From positions 350,001-414,000 of the forward strand of contig NZ_RQHK01000002.1 in NCBI RefSeq assembly GCF_004770475.1: a stretch of 64,000 nt of DNA. The letters run 5' to 3'. A program made the translations under genes and the position numbers. The stretch's first letter is position 1. Each line of letters begins with the position of its first letter. Below are positions 36,173 to 45,890 of this stretch, piece after piece. Source of the stretch: Leptospira mtsangambouensis (lineage in GTDB: Bacteria > Spirochaetota > Leptospiria > Leptospirales > Leptospiraceae). The notes under the pieces are model-generated. The model was not told the origin of the DNA. It did no database searches and was given only the letters and a program-made list of their open reading frames with translations.

Positions 36173-37735
36173 ATGCAAAAGACTTGGATTTTTCTTTCTT
36201 TTTTTTTCACCCTGACCCTCTTTTTGAATTGTGATCCGGTTCCTACAAAAGAGGATACAAATCCTGTCATGGAATCAGTGTCAGAAGAACAACCAACAGA
36301 ATCACTTTTGGAAGCTCTTAATTCTTCTGATCCTTTTACAAGGTCCCAAGCAACAATCCAATTGGGGAGTCGGGAAGTCCGTTCTGCCATTCCAAAATTA
36401 AAAAAACTTTTATCAGATAAAGAACCAGGTGTTCGTGCAGGGGCAGCCATTGCACTTGGTGATTTAAAAGACAAGTCATCTTCTACGGTCATTGCCAACC
36501 TGATGTGGTCCGATTCTGAAAATCCGAAAGATGTATATTTGGATGCCCTCACTCGTATGAAAGATCCCTCTGTGGGAAATCGAATTTATCCTTTGTTAGA
36601 TGATAATAATCCTACCCTTCGTTTGCAAGTTGTCGATGCACTTGTTCAAATAGGAGCAAGTTCTGTAGGATCTCAAATTTTGAGTTTGGCTTTTAAAAAT
36701 AAAGATCGGGAAAAAGACAAAACCTATGCGATGGCGCTAGGAAAACTAAAAATTTCGGCCGCGGAATCTTATTTATTAAGTCTGACAAAAATCCAAGATG
36801 AAACTCCCACCCTTGCCGCTGCCTATTTGGCACTTGGTAGAATCAAAGCAAAAAATGCCAATGAAGTGCTTGTAAATGCACTGAACCTTCCTTATAGCAA
36901 GGGAAAAGAAAATGCTTCCATGGCTCTCATTGAAATTGGAAATCCTTCTGTGGTTTCAAAAGTGTTTCAATCCCTTAGTTCTGAAAATGCGGAAACGAAA
37001 CTATATGCAACGGATGTACTTTGTTCGATCCCTTCGAAAGAAGCAGCCAAGTTAGCCTTTGGTCTGTTAAATGGAAAGGATACTAAAAATTGGGGGAGCG
37101 CTGCAAAGATTGTTGGCAGACAAAGATACCAAGAAGGACGAATTCGTATCGAAGAATTACTCGAAAAATCATCTACGCCGGAGCGGGATAGTTTTGCAGA
37201 AGCCCTTGGTTGGATTGGAGACAAAGCCTCTGTGCCAGTGCTTCGAAAAGTTTTGTTATCGGGCGCTCCTGAAGGACCTTATGGTTCTGCATGGGCACTT
37301 GGAATCCTTGGGGCCAAGGAAGCAGTGCCAGATCTCATCAAAGCTCTTGATCTAGGAGATGCCAAACTAATGGTATATGCCTTGGAAGCACTTGGTTCTA
37401 TCGCCGATCCAACAAGCCTTCCCAAACTCAAAAGTCTGTTAGCCGATAGACCGAAAATGGCTCCGCAAATTCTTTCAACAGTGGCACTCATTCCCACAGA
37501 AGAAGCTCGGCTTGTGATAGAAGAAGCAACGAAATCAAAAAATGCCGAAGTATATAGGCCAGCAATGGAAGAGATTGCCAAACGAAAAGATAAAAAATCC
37601 ATTCCTCTTTTGTTAACTTATGCCAACGGAGATGATTCGGAAAAAAGAAAACTCAGTTATTATGCCCTCACGGCAGTGACGGGAGAAAAATTTCGTACAG
37701 CAAAAGAATGGAATGAATGGGCCAAAAGGAATTAA
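36173..37735 (+). CDS. HEAT-repeat lipoprotein
   Basis: A 520-residue lipoprotein: leader ends LTLFLNCDPVP. The mature part is a long array of about 30-32-residue HEAT repeats, e.g. IPKLKKLLSDKEPGVRAGAA, ALGDLKDKSSSTVIANLMW, VLRKVLLSGAPEGPYGSAWA, LGILGAKEAVPDLIKALDLG. It forms a curved solenoid, probably a periplasmic or surface scaffold. The C terminus EKFRTAKEWNEWAKRN matches a short domain often ending such proteins. The start is ATG at 36173; an in-frame TTG nine bases upstream is an alternative. Partner unknown. Confidence 0.85.
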   Translation: MQKTWIFLSFFFTLTLFLNCDPVPTKEDTNPVMESVSEEQPTESLLEALNSSDPFTRSQATIQLGSREVRSAIPKLKKLLSDKEPGVRAGAAIALGDLKDKSSSTVIANLMWSDSENPKDVYLDALTRMKDPSVGNRIYPLLDDNNPTLRLQVVDALVQIGASSVGSQILSLAFKNKDREKDKTYAMALGKLKISAAESYLLSLTKIQDETPTLAAAYLALGRIKAKNANEVLVNALNLPYSKGKENASMALIEIGNPSVVSKVFQSLSSENAETKLYATDVLCSIPSKEAAKLAFGLLNGKDTKNWGSAAKIVGRQRYQEGRIRIEELLEKSSTPERDSFAEALGWIGDKASVPVLRKVLLSGAPEGPYGSAWALGILGAKEAVPDLIKALDLGDAKLMVYALEALGSIADPTSLPKLKSLLADRPKMAPQILSTVALIPTEEARLVIEEATKSKNAEVYRPAMEEIAKRKDKKSIPLLLTYANGDDSEKRKLSYYALTAVTGEKFRTAKEWNEWAKRN

Positions 37736-37783
37736 TAATTTCGAGATAATTTGTTTATCATTTAGGATTATAGGAAAGATCAT

Positions 37784-38590
37784 TTGAAATCGTTAACTTT
37801 GTATTTTTTTTTGGCATACCTTATCTCTTGGACCATTTGGCTTCCTTTGTATTTGCCTAAGTTTGGGATTCATTTTTTACCAGTGTTGCCCTTTCATCAT
37901 GCATGGGGGGCACTTGGTCCTTTGACTGCTGCGCTGATTGTAAGCAAACTAGAAGAGGGGAATGTTGGTATCAAAAATTTACTTTCCCGAATGTTTCAAT
38001 GGAAGGTAAATTGGTTTTGGTATTTCATTGCGATTTTTATTCCTTTTGTCCTTCTTGTTTTCGCTACCATTATCAATTATTTCAATAACTCGAAACTTAG
38101 TTTTGATGGATTGGGAGTGAGTTCTGAATTTCCAGAGTTTGGATTTGTTTCTTTCTTTTTATACAGTGTTATCATTTACGGATTTGGAGAAGAAACTGGA
38201 TGGAGAGGGTATGCCTTACCTAAGTTACAAAAAAAATGGAACGCATTGTCTTCAACGGTAATCCTTACGTTTTTATGGGCCTTATGGCATGCTCCACTTT
38301 TTTTATATCGTCCCGGTTTTATGGCAATGGATGTGTTTGGAATTTTCGGATGGTTTATGTCTTTGTTTACAGGCGCCATTCTTTTGACCTGGATTTATAA
38401 TTCCTCAAGAGGCAGTATCCTGATGGCTGCTCTTTTTCACGGAACCATCGATATCGTATTTACTTCCGACTCCATTGAACCAAATATAATGAACATCACT
38501 GGGTTTTTACTCGTTGTATTTGCAGTGTTTGTCCTTGGATTGACGGGATGGAAACATCTATCCAAGGTGGAGAGGCAGATAAAGGAATGA
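37784..38590 (+). CDS. CPBP-family intramembrane metalloprotease
   Basis: A 268-residue membrane protein of the CAAX/CPBP (Abi) family with about seven or eight membrane segments. The catalytic motifs are intact: GFGEETGWRGYALPKLQ (EExxxR), LTFLWALWHAPLFLY (FxxxH) and ALFHGTIDIVF (HxxxD/N-like). Bacterial members often act in processing of small peptides, but the substrate here is unknown. The start is TTG at 37784 with AGGAAAG upstream. The gene follows the HEAT lipoprotein by 48 bases. Confidence 0.88.
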   Translation: MKSLTLYFFLAYLISWTIWLPLYLPKFGIHFLPVLPFHHAWGALGPLTAALIVSKLEEGNVGIKNLLSRMFQWKVNWFWYFIAIFIPFVLLVFATIINYFNNSKLSFDGLGVSSEFPEFGFVSFFLYSVIIYGFGEETGWRGYALPKLQKKWNALSSTVILTFLWALWHAPLFLYRPGFMAMDVFGIFGWFMSLFTGAILLTWIYNSSRGSILMAALFHGTIDIVFTSDSIEPNIMNITGFLLVVFAVFVLGLTGWKHLSKVERQIKE

Positions 38591-38654
38591 ATTTTACTAT
38601 CGTTTAGATGGAAAGACAATCGTCAATTTCCATCGATTCTTACAAATTTTTAGT

Positions 38655-38686
38655 ATATCAAATAATACCTCTTTATTGTTTGATAT
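38655..38686. terminator. Hairpin between convergent genes
   Basis: ATATCAAATAATA (38655-38667) and TTATTGTTTGATAT (38673-38686) pair with one or two mismatches around a 5-base loop. It lies between the end of the CPBP gene (+) and the end of the Tpx-like gene (-), as a two-way terminator would. Confidence 0.5.
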
Positions 38687-38718
38687 GCTGAAATTTTCTA
38701 ATGTTTCGTAAATTGTGT

Positions 38719-39255
38719 TCATGTTTTGTTGAAATGCTTTGAACTTTGTAGTTTGTTTAAAAATCTTTTAATATTCGGGGTTCCGTATTGTTGTTTTGGA
38801 ATTAAACTGGAGATAATGATTCCATCTTTTATAACAAAGAGACCATGAGCTAATCGATTCGAACTGACAACACCAACACCTAACATTGTTTTTAAAATTT
38901 TTATCTCATTTTGGTCACAGTCTTTTAGGCTATAACCATGAGCCTTTAATTGGGGATGAAGTTTTTTAATTTCAAACCAAGAGTCCTTACCATCGGAAGC
39001 AAGATGGATGATTTTCGCTGAAATTTTCCTTTTTTTGATTTCTACTTCCAAATCTAAAACTTGAGTCGAACAAGCAAAGGATCTTACGTTTGGTAAGGTT
39101 GAGATAAAAAAAATACCTCTACTCCGTCTTAGGTTTGGAAATTTTGAATCTGTATTTAAAACAGGTGTTAATTGAAAATTTTCCTTCCATTTAGATCCAT
39201 TTTTGGGTCTTTTGCCGGTAAGTTCCACCGGCACGTCTCCTAAATAAACTTTCAT
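38719..39255 (-). CDS. Thiol peroxidase (Tpx)-like peroxiredoxin
   Basis: A 178-residue cytoplasmic protein with the layout of thiol peroxidase: N-terminal hairpin ([19 protein letters not shown]), strand [20 protein letters not shown] carrying the likely peroxidatic Cys, a second Cys after [12 protein letters not shown] where Tpx has its resolving Cys, then ARGL-like [19 protein letters not shown]. Similarity is distant. It probably reduces peroxides, but could have lost activity. It overlaps the COG0523 GTPase by four bases (ATGA) and so is controlled by the palindromes upstream of that gene. Confidence 0.68.
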   Translation of the reverse strand: MKVYLGDVPVELTGKRPKNGSKWKENFQLTPVLNTDSKFPNLRRSRGIFFISTLPNVRSFACSTQVLDLEVEIKKRKISAKIIHLASDGKDSWFEIKKLHPQLKAHGYSLKDCDQNEIKILKTMLGVGVVSSNRLAHGLFVIKDGIIISSLIPKQQYGTPNIKRFLNKLQSSKHFNKT

Positions 39256-40487
39256 ATTTTTGTTGCTTCTTCTTCGGAATTTTCCGATTCTTCAATCATC
39301 GCATCCCAATTTGGAAAAGGATCTTCGAACTTTGCCCAAACTTCGGGTCCTTCCTTGTATTCTTTGTCACTTAGCAGGCATTTGTCGAGAGAGGCACGTA
39401 GTTTCTTTTCATCCATATCCCGTCCTATGAGGACAATCTCTTGGCGCCGGTCTCCCCAAGGTTCCAACCAATGTGCTTGTAGATTTTTGAATACTTCTGG
39501 ATCATCTGGAATTTCTTCATCAGGAATACTGGCCCACCAATACCCTTCTGGTTTGTAGGAAGATAAGTTTCCCGCTTGTGAATACAACACCACCCAATCC
39601 ATTTTACTGGCAAGCCAAACAAATCCTTTGGCGCGGACCACTCCCGGTTTTTCCGAATGCAACCATTTGTAAAATCGTTCTGGATGGAAGGGGCGCCTAT
39701 TTCCATACACAAAACTTTTGATTCCATATTCTTCTGTTTCGGGAACATGTTCCCCTCGAAGTTCTTTTAACCATAAGGGAGACTGGCTTGCTTTTTCAAA
39801 ATCAAACCGCCCCGTGTTTAATACTTTGGATAAAGGCACTTTACTGTAATCAGTGGGTATAATTTCGGCATCTGCATTCAGCGAACGTAAGATGGTAAGG
39901 AGCCGATTCTTTTTTTCATCCGATAACAAACTGATTTTATTGACAATGATGGTGTCACTAAACTCTACTTGGTCTACAAGTAAATCGACAATGTCCCGGT
40001 CATCTTCTTCTCCTGCACCTAATTCTCGTTCTCTTAAAGAATCTAGGCTTTGAAAGTCCTTTAAAAAATTGACCGCATCAACAACTGTAATCATCGAATC
40101 TAGAGTGACCAAATTAGACAAACTAACTCCTGTTTCATCTTCAAAGGTAAAGGTTTCTGCAATGGGAAGAGGTTCTGAAATTCCGGTGGATTCAATTAGG
40201 ATGGAATCAAATTTTCCCTCTTTGGCAAGTTTAGTGATCTCGATCAGTAAATCTTCCCGAAGGGTACAACAAATACAACCATTGGACATCTCCACTAACT
40301 TCTCATTGGTGCGACTGAGACTCCCACCGGAGGCCACAAGCCTCGCGTCAATATTCACTTCGCTCATATCATTAACGATGACTGCCACTCGAAGTCCTTC
40401 TCGGTTGGATAGGATGTGGTTGAGTAGTGTGGTTTTGCCGGCTCCTAAAAAACCGGAGAGGACGGTCACAGGGATTTTTTCTTTCAT
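39252..40487 (-). CDS. COG0523 (CobW/ZigA-type) metal-linked GTPase
   Basis: A 411-residue G3E GTPase of the COG0523 family of metal chaperones. P-loop [15 protein letters not shown] at the N terminus; metal motif CxCC in [13 protein letters not shown]; Walker-B-type [13 protein letters not shown]; guanine specificity NKIS. The C-terminal CobW_C domain contains [17 protein letters not shown] and ends in an acidic tail. Two TGCAA-N5-TTGCA palindromes lie upstream, and the same palindrome precedes the zinc transporter operon. This points to the zinc-starvation branch of COG0523, which delivers zinc to client enzymes. Confidence 0.9.
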   Translation of the reverse strand: MKEKIPVTVLSGFLGAGKTTLLNHILSNREGLRVAVIVNDMSEVNIDARLVASGGSLSRTNEKLVEMSNGCICCTLREDLLIEITKLAKEGKFDSILIESTGISEPLPIAETFTFEDETGVSLSNLVTLDSMITVVDAVNFLKDFQSLDSLRERELGAGEEDDRDIVDLLVDQVEFSDTIIVNKISLLSDEKKNRLLTILRSLNADAEIIPTDYSKVPLSKVLNTGRFDFEKASQSPLWLKELRGEHVPETEEYGIKSFVYGNRRPFHPERFYKWLHSEKPGVVRAKGFVWLASKMDWVVLYSQAGNLSSYKPEGYWWASIPDEEIPDDPEVFKNLQAHWLEPWGDRRQEIVLIGRDMDEKKLRASLDKCLLSDKEYKEGPEVWAKFEDPFPNWDAMIEESENSEEEATKI

Positions 40488-40501
40488 GGATGAATCTCCT
40501 T

Positions 40502-40520
40502 AATGCAATATAGTTGCATT
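40502..40520. promoter_or_regulatory. Zur-type operator candidate, site A
   Basis: AATGCAA-TATAG-TTGCATT is a perfect 7-5-7 inverted repeat lying 15-33 bases upstream of the COG0523 start. Its TGCAA-N5-TTGCA core recurs at 40551 and 45093. Being in the gap to the divergent chemoreceptor, it could affect both genes. Confidence 0.65.
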
Positions 40521-40550
40521 TGTTTCGAGAAGGAAATTCTGTCAAGGATT

Positions 40551-40569
40551 AATGCAATTTTGTTGCATC
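40551..40569. promoter_or_regulatory. Zur-type operator candidate, site B
   Basis: AATGCAA-TTTTG-TTGCATC matches site A with one arm mismatch. It starts 49 bases beyond site A in the same intergenic region, so two repressor dimers could bind the promoter. Confidence 0.6.
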
Positions 40570-40655
40570 TGCCTACGGTTTGAGTTTTTCTCAGTATTTC
40601 TCCGTATTCTAGGGAAATCCTTGCTTTTTATGAATTAAGTTCAAATTCTTTAGAA

Positions 40656-42194
40656 ATGCAATTGGATCCGTATTACCTAAAAGCTACCAAAACGATTAAT
40701 TCCATCCGTTCTACTCTACTTGTTATTTTTATCTTAGGTATCCTTGGGAGTCTTGGTTCTCTCCACAGAGACCAACTCATCATGATGCTCGCCACTACCT
40801 TCTTTTATGGGTTAGTGGCCTTCACTCAGTTTCTACTTTTAAAAAAACAAAAGGACCCACATGCATTTTGGTTTGTTCTCATTGATATCCTTCTCATTGG
40901 TTCCAATACTCTCGGACAAAGTATCATTGATTTGGACATTGCCTCTTCTGCTTTGAAAGATGGAGTGAACTACATCATATCTTTTTTTATTTTATTATAT
41001 TCGGGATTTCTTTTTTCTTCGAGGCAAACTTATGTGATTGGGGGTCTTTTGACTCTTGTACAAATTGGTTCTCTCGTGTTAGCGGGGATCGCCGGAATGG
41101 AATTTGTCGATCGAAACGATACACATAAATTTGCTTATTCCATTTCTTTACCTGTAGAAATTGTAAAAGTTTTTTTTCTGATGATGGCAACAGTAACCAT
41201 TGCAAAAATGGTAGGACTTCTTATTTCGATTCGGGATGAAGCCATCCTTGGAAAAAATACTTCGGAAACACATTCCAAAGTTATGGAAAAACAAAAAGAA
41301 GCAATGGTAGAAACAGGAGAAAGTCTAAACGAGTCCGTTTCTTCACTGAAAATTTTTGCCAATGATTTGAATGGACTGGTGCAAAACCAAGCCGCTTCCA
41401 TTGAAGAAATCTCTGCTTCATTAACAGAAATTGCACAATCCACAGAAAACTCTTTTTCCTTTGTTAAAGACCAATACTATCGAATCGAAACATTAAATGA
41501 AGAAAGCCAAACCTTAGAAGGTATTGTCAAATCAGTGCGAGTGGAGATTGATTCTATTTCAGGCCAAATTAATGAATCATCTAAGTTTAGTAATTTAGTG
41601 ACTCATTCTATGGAAAACTTAAACTCAATTTTAAATGAAGTGAGTTCTAGTTTCCAAAAAGTAGAAGATGTCAATCAAATCATGAAAGAAATTGCAGACC
41701 AAACCAATTTACTGGCGCTCAATGCATCCATCGAAGCCGCAAGGGCAGGGGAACATGGACGTGGGTTTGCCGTTGTGGCCCAAGAGGTTGCCAAACTTGC
41801 TGAAAATTCGGCCTCTAACGCAAGTATCATTTCCAAAACCATTCTTAAGTCCAAATCAGATTTACTCAAAGGAAATTCCTCAGCAAAAGAAGCCAATGAA
41901 ATGGCTTTGAATCAAAAAAATGAAATGAACCAAATCCAAAATAAGGTAATCAGCTTTAATGAAAAGTTTGTCGACTTGCAAAGGTTAAATGCTCGTGTTT
42001 TGGATTCTCAAAAAGAACTCAAAGAATTGTCTTCCCAATTAGAAACCATCGCCAAAGAACAATCTCTTGGAAATCAGGAAGTGATGCGGGCAGCACAAAG
42101 TATCGAAGATGCCATCCAAGTGGTGGCCGAAAATACCAGAGTGCTTTCCGAACATATCGAAGACATCCAAAGTTTGGCCAACCGGATCAAGTGA
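40656..42194 (+). CDS. Methyl-accepting chemotaxis protein without a periplasmic domain
   Basis: A 512-residue chemoreceptor-like protein. Residues about 15-185 hold about six membrane segments with short loops and no large periplasmic sensor. The cytoplasmic part (about 210-512) is a long coiled coil with the signalling hairpin [20 protein letters not shown] and [18 protein letters not shown], which contacts CheA and CheW. The signal may be sensed within the membrane. It is divergent from the COG0523 gene; the operator-like palindromes lie between them. Confidence 0.9.
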   Translation: MQLDPYYLKATKTINSIRSTLLVIFILGILGSLGSLHRDQLIMMLATTFFYGLVAFTQFLLLKKQKDPHAFWFVLIDILLIGSNTLGQSIIDLDIASSALKDGVNYIISFFILLYSGFLFSSRQTYVIGGLLTLVQIGSLVLAGIAGMEFVDRNDTHKFAYSISLPVEIVKVFFLMMATVTIAKMVGLLISIRDEAILGKNTSETHSKVMEKQKEAMVETGESLNESVSSLKIFANDLNGLVQNQAASIEEISASLTEIAQSTENSFSFVKDQYYRIETLNEESQTLEGIVKSVRVEIDSISGQINESSKFSNLVTHSMENLNSILNEVSSSFQKVEDVNQIMKEIADQTNLLALNASIEAARAGEHGRGFAVVAQEVAKLAENSASNASIISKTILKSKSDLLKGNSSAKEANEMALNQKNEMNQIQNKVISFNEKFVDLQRLNARVLDSQKELKELSSQLETIAKEQSLGNQEVMRAAQSIEDAIQVVAENTRVLSEHIEDIQSLANRIK

Positions 42195-42245
42195 TCCTTG
42201 TCTAACACCATTAACTTAACGGCTGTCCGTTTCGTTCAGGTTGTG

Positions 42246-42282
42246 AGAGGGGAAAACTATTTGTAATTCTTTTCCCCTCTTT
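42246..42282 (+). terminator. Rho-independent terminator after the chemoreceptor
   Basis: AGAGGGGAAAA (42246-42256) pairs perfectly with TTTTCCCCTCT (42270-42280) around a 13-base loop, followed by TT. It separates the chemoreceptor from the acyl-CoA dehydrogenase gene. Confidence 0.72.
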
Positions 42283-42320
42283 GATCTTTGAGTGAAAGTC
42301 CTGCTTAAGGAGCCGACTGT

Positions 42321-44078
42321 ATGATATCCAATAACTATTTTAACGATAACGATGACCTAATTGATCATTTTGATTCCCTTACTCCTTGGAACGAGGTAGT
42401 TGACCAATACGAACAAGGTTTTGAAGACTTTGCAGAATACCAAAAATCGGGAAAGGAAGAACTCGCGTTCGCTCCTGGAAACTATGAAGACGCCATTGAA
42501 TTCTACCGTTCTACTTTAGAAGCTGGTGGGGACATTGCAGGAAATGATATTTCCCAAGTTTCCAAACAAATGGATGAAGAAGGCCTCAAATACAAAGACG
42601 GCCAAGTAAGTTTCCCAAAACCTATGTTAGATGTCGTTGAAAAAATCAAATCGGCGGGACTTCTTCCTTACGGAATCCACAGACATTACGGTGGATTGGG
42701 ATTACCATCTGTCGTACAATCAATGTTATCCGAATGTGTTTCTCGTGGGGACGGATCTCTTGCCATCACTCTTGGTTGTATGAACCTTGCAGAAACTGTA
42801 GAACGATTCGGAACAGATGAAATGATCCATGAATTTGTTCCAAAAATGGCAGCTGGTGAACTTTGTGGAGCGATGGCTCTCACCGAACCAAACTACGGAT
42901 CGGACCTTCCTAATTTACAAACCAAAGCAGTGAAAGGTGAAGATGGAACTTGGAAGATCACAGGAACCAAACGTTTCATTACCCACGCTTGTGGTTTTGG
43001 ATCGGCTCCTTCCATCATTCTCACTCTTGCTAGAACAGGAACCACAACCAGTGGGGCTCGTGGGCTTTCTTTCTTTTTAGTGCACTCGAAAGATGTATTT
43101 GTGGCTTCCATCGAAAAGAAAATGGGACTTCACTGTTCTCCTACTTGCGAAGTTGTATTTGAAAACTCTCCTGGAATTCTTATCGGTGATGAAGGCAAAG
43201 GGCTTATCAAATACTCAATGGCCATGATGAACCAAGCCCGTCTTAACATTGCGGCCCAAGCAATGGGGATTGCGACTGCTGCTTATTTCGAAGGAAAAAA
43301 ATATGCAGAAGAAAGAGTGCAGTTCGGTAAAACCATTAATAACATCACTGCAGTGAAAAAGATGTTGGAACGAATGGAACGAGAAGTGGCTGCTATGCGT
43401 TGTATTTTATACGAAGCAAGTTTTGCCGTAGACCAATATCGTTGGAAAGAAGAACGAGGAAAGATGAAAGGTCTTTCCGAGAAAGACATTAAAAAAGATG
43501 AATCTTTCAAAAAATGGGAAAAACTTGCCTCCCTATTTACTCCACTTTCTAAATACTACATCACAGAAATGGCTAACCTTGTGGCTTATGATGCGATGCA
43601 AATCCACGGTGGATCTGGTTATACAGAAGATTATGATGTCGCAAGACTTTATCGTGATGTTCGTATCACCAATATCTATGAAGGAACCACTCAACTCCAA
43701 ACGGTAGCTTGTATTGGTGGGATTGTCTCTGGAATGACAGAAACAGGAATTTACCGCGAATACTTAAAATCGGAAATGGTTACTTTTGCAGCAAGCCAAG
43801 GACTAAATGATCTATTCAAACAATTTGAATCGGTTGTGGCTGAATTTGCAGAAATTGATTCTACTCCTCTTCGGGAAGAATTGGCTTTTGAAGTGGTAGA
43901 GTCTGCGGCTCGTTTCCACAATAGTTTGTTACTCGAAAGAAGCATTGGTCGTTCTAAGGTAGAAAGAAGAAACTATCGTAAGTCGATCACGGATGCCTAC
44001 ATCCTTGATAGTTCAGCGATCCTTGCGGCAAACTTAACCAAAATTCGTGGAAAGAAAAAAGCACCAGTCACTGCATAA
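42321..44078 (+). CDS. Acyl-CoA dehydrogenase
   Basis: A 585-residue FAD enzyme that oxidises acyl-CoA to enoyl-CoA. Motifs: [20 protein letters not shown] (FAD/substrate region), [31 protein letters not shown], and the C-terminal [19 protein letters not shown] followed by [11 protein letters not shown] with the catalytic Glu. It is longer than classical 380-residue members because of an N-terminal extension of about 80 residues and a C-terminal helical part. Leptospira grow on long-chain fatty acids, so a role in beta-oxidation fits. AAGGAG precedes the ATG. Confidence 0.93.
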   Translation: MISNNYFNDNDDLIDHFDSLTPWNEVVDQYEQGFEDFAEYQKSGKEELAFAPGNYEDAIEFYRSTLEAGGDIAGNDISQVSKQMDEEGLKYKDGQVSFPKPMLDVVEKIKSAGLLPYGIHRHYGGLGLPSVVQSMLSECVSRGDGSLAITLGCMNLAETVERFGTDEMIHEFVPKMAAGELCGAMALTEPNYGSDLPNLQTKAVKGEDGTWKITGTKRFITHACGFGSAPSIILTLARTGTTTSGARGLSFFLVHSKDVFVASIEKKMGLHCSPTCEVVFENSPGILIGDEGKGLIKYSMAMMNQARLNIAAQAMGIATAAYFEGKKYAEERVQFGKTINNITAVKKMLERMEREVAAMRCILYEASFAVDQYRWKEERGKMKGLSEKDIKKDESFKKWEKLASLFTPLSKYYITEMANLVAYDAMQIHGGSGYTEDYDVARLYRDVRITNIYEGTTQLQTVACIGGIVSGMTETGIYREYLKSEMVTFAASQGLNDLFKQFESVVAEFAEIDSTPLREELAFEVVESAARFHNSLLLERSIGRSKVERRNYRKSITDAYILDSSAILAANLTKIRGKKKAPVTA

Positions 44079-44121
44079 ACCAGTCGATACAAATCCTCTT
44101 CTTCCTTGTTACGCCTGTTTT

Positions 44122-45078
44122 ATGGAAGAAGGGGAAGGTGTAAAATCTTCCAATCAACCTGACATTCGCCTCTCTTCTCCATTTTCTTGGAGGGGAGAAA
44201 GTTTCCCTCCCATTTTAGATTCCGAATCTCCCGATCATTTAAGTCGCATTCGTGATTTAGGAATTCCTTATATCTTCGATATCCACACTCATTTTTTTCC
44301 AGAGACGGTGATGAAACTCATTTGGCGTTGGTTTGACAATGTGAACTGGGCCATCGGATACCGACTGCCAGAAAAAGAAAGAGTGGAAAGGCTCCACCAT
44401 AATGGGATCAAACGATTTACTACTTTAAATTATGCTCATAAAGTAGGTATGGCTTCTTCATTAAATGATTGGACTTATGCCAATTACAAAAATTGGGAAG
44501 GAGCTATTCCCTTTGGAACGTTTTATCCAGAAGAGGGTGTCCTTAGTTATGTGAAACAGGCAGTGGATGAGTATAAATTCCAAGGATTCAAACTCCACTG
44601 TGAAGTCTCCAAACTCAATTTAAATCATCCTGAACTTGCTGAAACATTTCTGTATTTGTTGGAAAAACAAATTCCGATTTTGATCCATACGGGAACGGCA
44701 CCCCTACCTGGTGAGTTTACAGGGATCCAATTTTTTAAACCCTTTCTCGAAACCTATCCTACATTAAAAATCATAGTCGCTCATATGGGCGCCCATGAGA
44801 TCTCCGCCTATGCTTCGTTACTTTCTGCTTATCCAAACCTGGCTCTTGATACCACAATGGTCTTTGTGGACTTTCTTGCTACGGGTAAAATAGAAGAGGT
44901 GGATGCGGCCGTTTCCTATTTAGAGACATACCAGGACCAAATATACTTTGGATCGGATTTTCCAAACATTCCTTATAACCTAAACCACCCCATCACTAAG
45001 ATTTTGGATTTACCCATCAGTGACTTAGCCAAACAAAAAATTCTCTACAAGAACGCAGAAAACTTATTTTTTAAATGA
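44122..45078 (+). CDS. Amidohydrolase (amidohydrolase 2 family)
   Basis: A 318-residue TIM-barrel metal hydrolase. Metal-binding signatures: FDIHTHFFPE (HxH), a Lys/His region KLHCEVSKLNL, PILIHTGTAP (His), IVAHMGAHE (His) and YFGSDFPNIPY (Asp). Members hydrolyse or decarboxylate cyclic compounds; the substrate is not fixed by sequence. The ATG at 44122 gives the expected N terminus. An in-frame GTG at 44047 would overlap the dehydrogenase gene and add 25 unconserved residues. It follows the dehydrogenase closely and may share its transcript. Confidence 0.83.
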   Translation: MEEGEGVKSSNQPDIRLSSPFSWRGESFPPILDSESPDHLSRIRDLGIPYIFDIHTHFFPETVMKLIWRWFDNVNWAIGYRLPEKERVERLHHNGIKRFTTLNYAHKVGMASSLNDWTYANYKNWEGAIPFGTFYPEEGVLSYVKQAVDEYKFQGFKLHCEVSKLNLNHPELAETFLYLLEKQIPILIHTGTAPLPGEFTGIQFFKPFLETYPTLKIIVAHMGAHEISAYASLLSAYPNLALDTTMVFVDFLATGKIEEVDAAVSYLETYQDQIYFGSDFPNIPYNLNHPITKILDLPISDLAKQKILYKNAENLFFK

Positions 45079-45089
45079 AACGTGGTTGC

Positions 45090-45110
45090 ATTTGCAACAG
45101 CGTTGCAAAT
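45090..45110. promoter_or_regulatory. Zur-type operator candidate, site C
   Basis: Arms ATTTGCAAC and GTTGCAAAT form a perfect 9-base inverted repeat around AGC. Its core, TGCAA-CAGCG-TTGCA, matches sites A and B near the COG0523 gene. It ends 21 bases before the ATG of the first gene of the zinc transporter group. Confidence 0.7.
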
Positions 45111-45131
45111 GATAGGCCAACAGAGGTATTT

Positions 45132-45875
45132 ATGAAATTGACTCGATTTTTCCTATTTTCTGTTTTCACACTCTCTGTTTTGAATTGTGCAGAACTGTTT
45201 TCCTCAAAAGAGGATCAAAATGATGACCAACTCATCCTAGCATTACTTGTGGGAGCTCGTTGTCCGACAACATCTGTCTCCACTCCTACTGTGGGAACTC
45301 GGTTCGATTTTACGAATTGTACAGGTGACGCTAACCTTGCCCTCGCAGGCTCTGGTTTCCAAGCAAGTAACGTAACACTAAGCGGTGGAATTGTTGGAAC
45401 AAGTAACAACTCGACAATCATTACAAATGCTTCCAGTCTTTCTAATTCTGGTGGTAACAAAAAAGCATCGATTGAAATTGTATACCAATTGAACTCTGCT
45501 TCATCTACTATCTCCGCAATTTTACCTTCCACAACATCGTTTGGTGGACCAGGTTTTTTAATTAGGGATATAAGAGCAGATAAAATTGTAAATGGAACAT
45601 CTTCTGCTTTTGGAACAGCTGGAGCTCCATGGTCATCTTCTGTAGGCCAAGAAAAAACGCTTTGTTTGGAAATTCATGAGGAAGGCGCCGGTGCGCATAT
45701 TTTTGGATGGCAAGGTGCTTGTGCTACAGTGGATCGTAGTGCATACCAGTTTGAAGAAGAAGATGTCATCGTAATTTTGTCCGGGGATAGAGTGGCGCTA
45801 CGAATCAATGGAGCAACGATTAAAAATATGACAATTTATAATCAATCCATTGGTACGGCAGGTTCTTTTCTTTAA
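45132..45875 (+). CDS. Lipoprotein of unknown function, first gene of the zinc operon
   Basis: A 247-residue lipoprotein: leader ends TLSVLNCAELF. The mature part is Ser/Thr/Asn-rich and beta-rich, with four scattered cysteines after the lipid Cys (GARCPTT, FTNCTGD, TLCLEIHEEGAGAHIF and QGACATV). The block CLEIHEEGAGAHIFGW has His and Glu residues that could bind metal. It resembles no family I know. The ribosome binding site AGAGG supports the ATG at 45132. It stands directly behind operator site C and 15 bases before the porin-like gene, so it should be expressed under zinc limitation. Confidence 0.72.
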   Translation: MKLTRFFLFSVFTLSVLNCAELFSSKEDQNDDQLILALLVGARCPTTSVSTPTVGTRFDFTNCTGDANLALAGSGFQASNVTLSGGIVGTSNNSTIITNASSLSNSGGNKKASIEIVYQLNSASSTISAILPSTTSFGGPGFLIRDIRADKIVNGTSSAFGTAGAPWSSSVGQEKTLCLEIHEEGAGAHIFGWQGACATVDRSAYQFEEEDVIVILSGDRVALRINGATIKNMTIYNQSIGTAGSFL

Positions 45876-45890
45876 TTAAAAGGATTTCGA

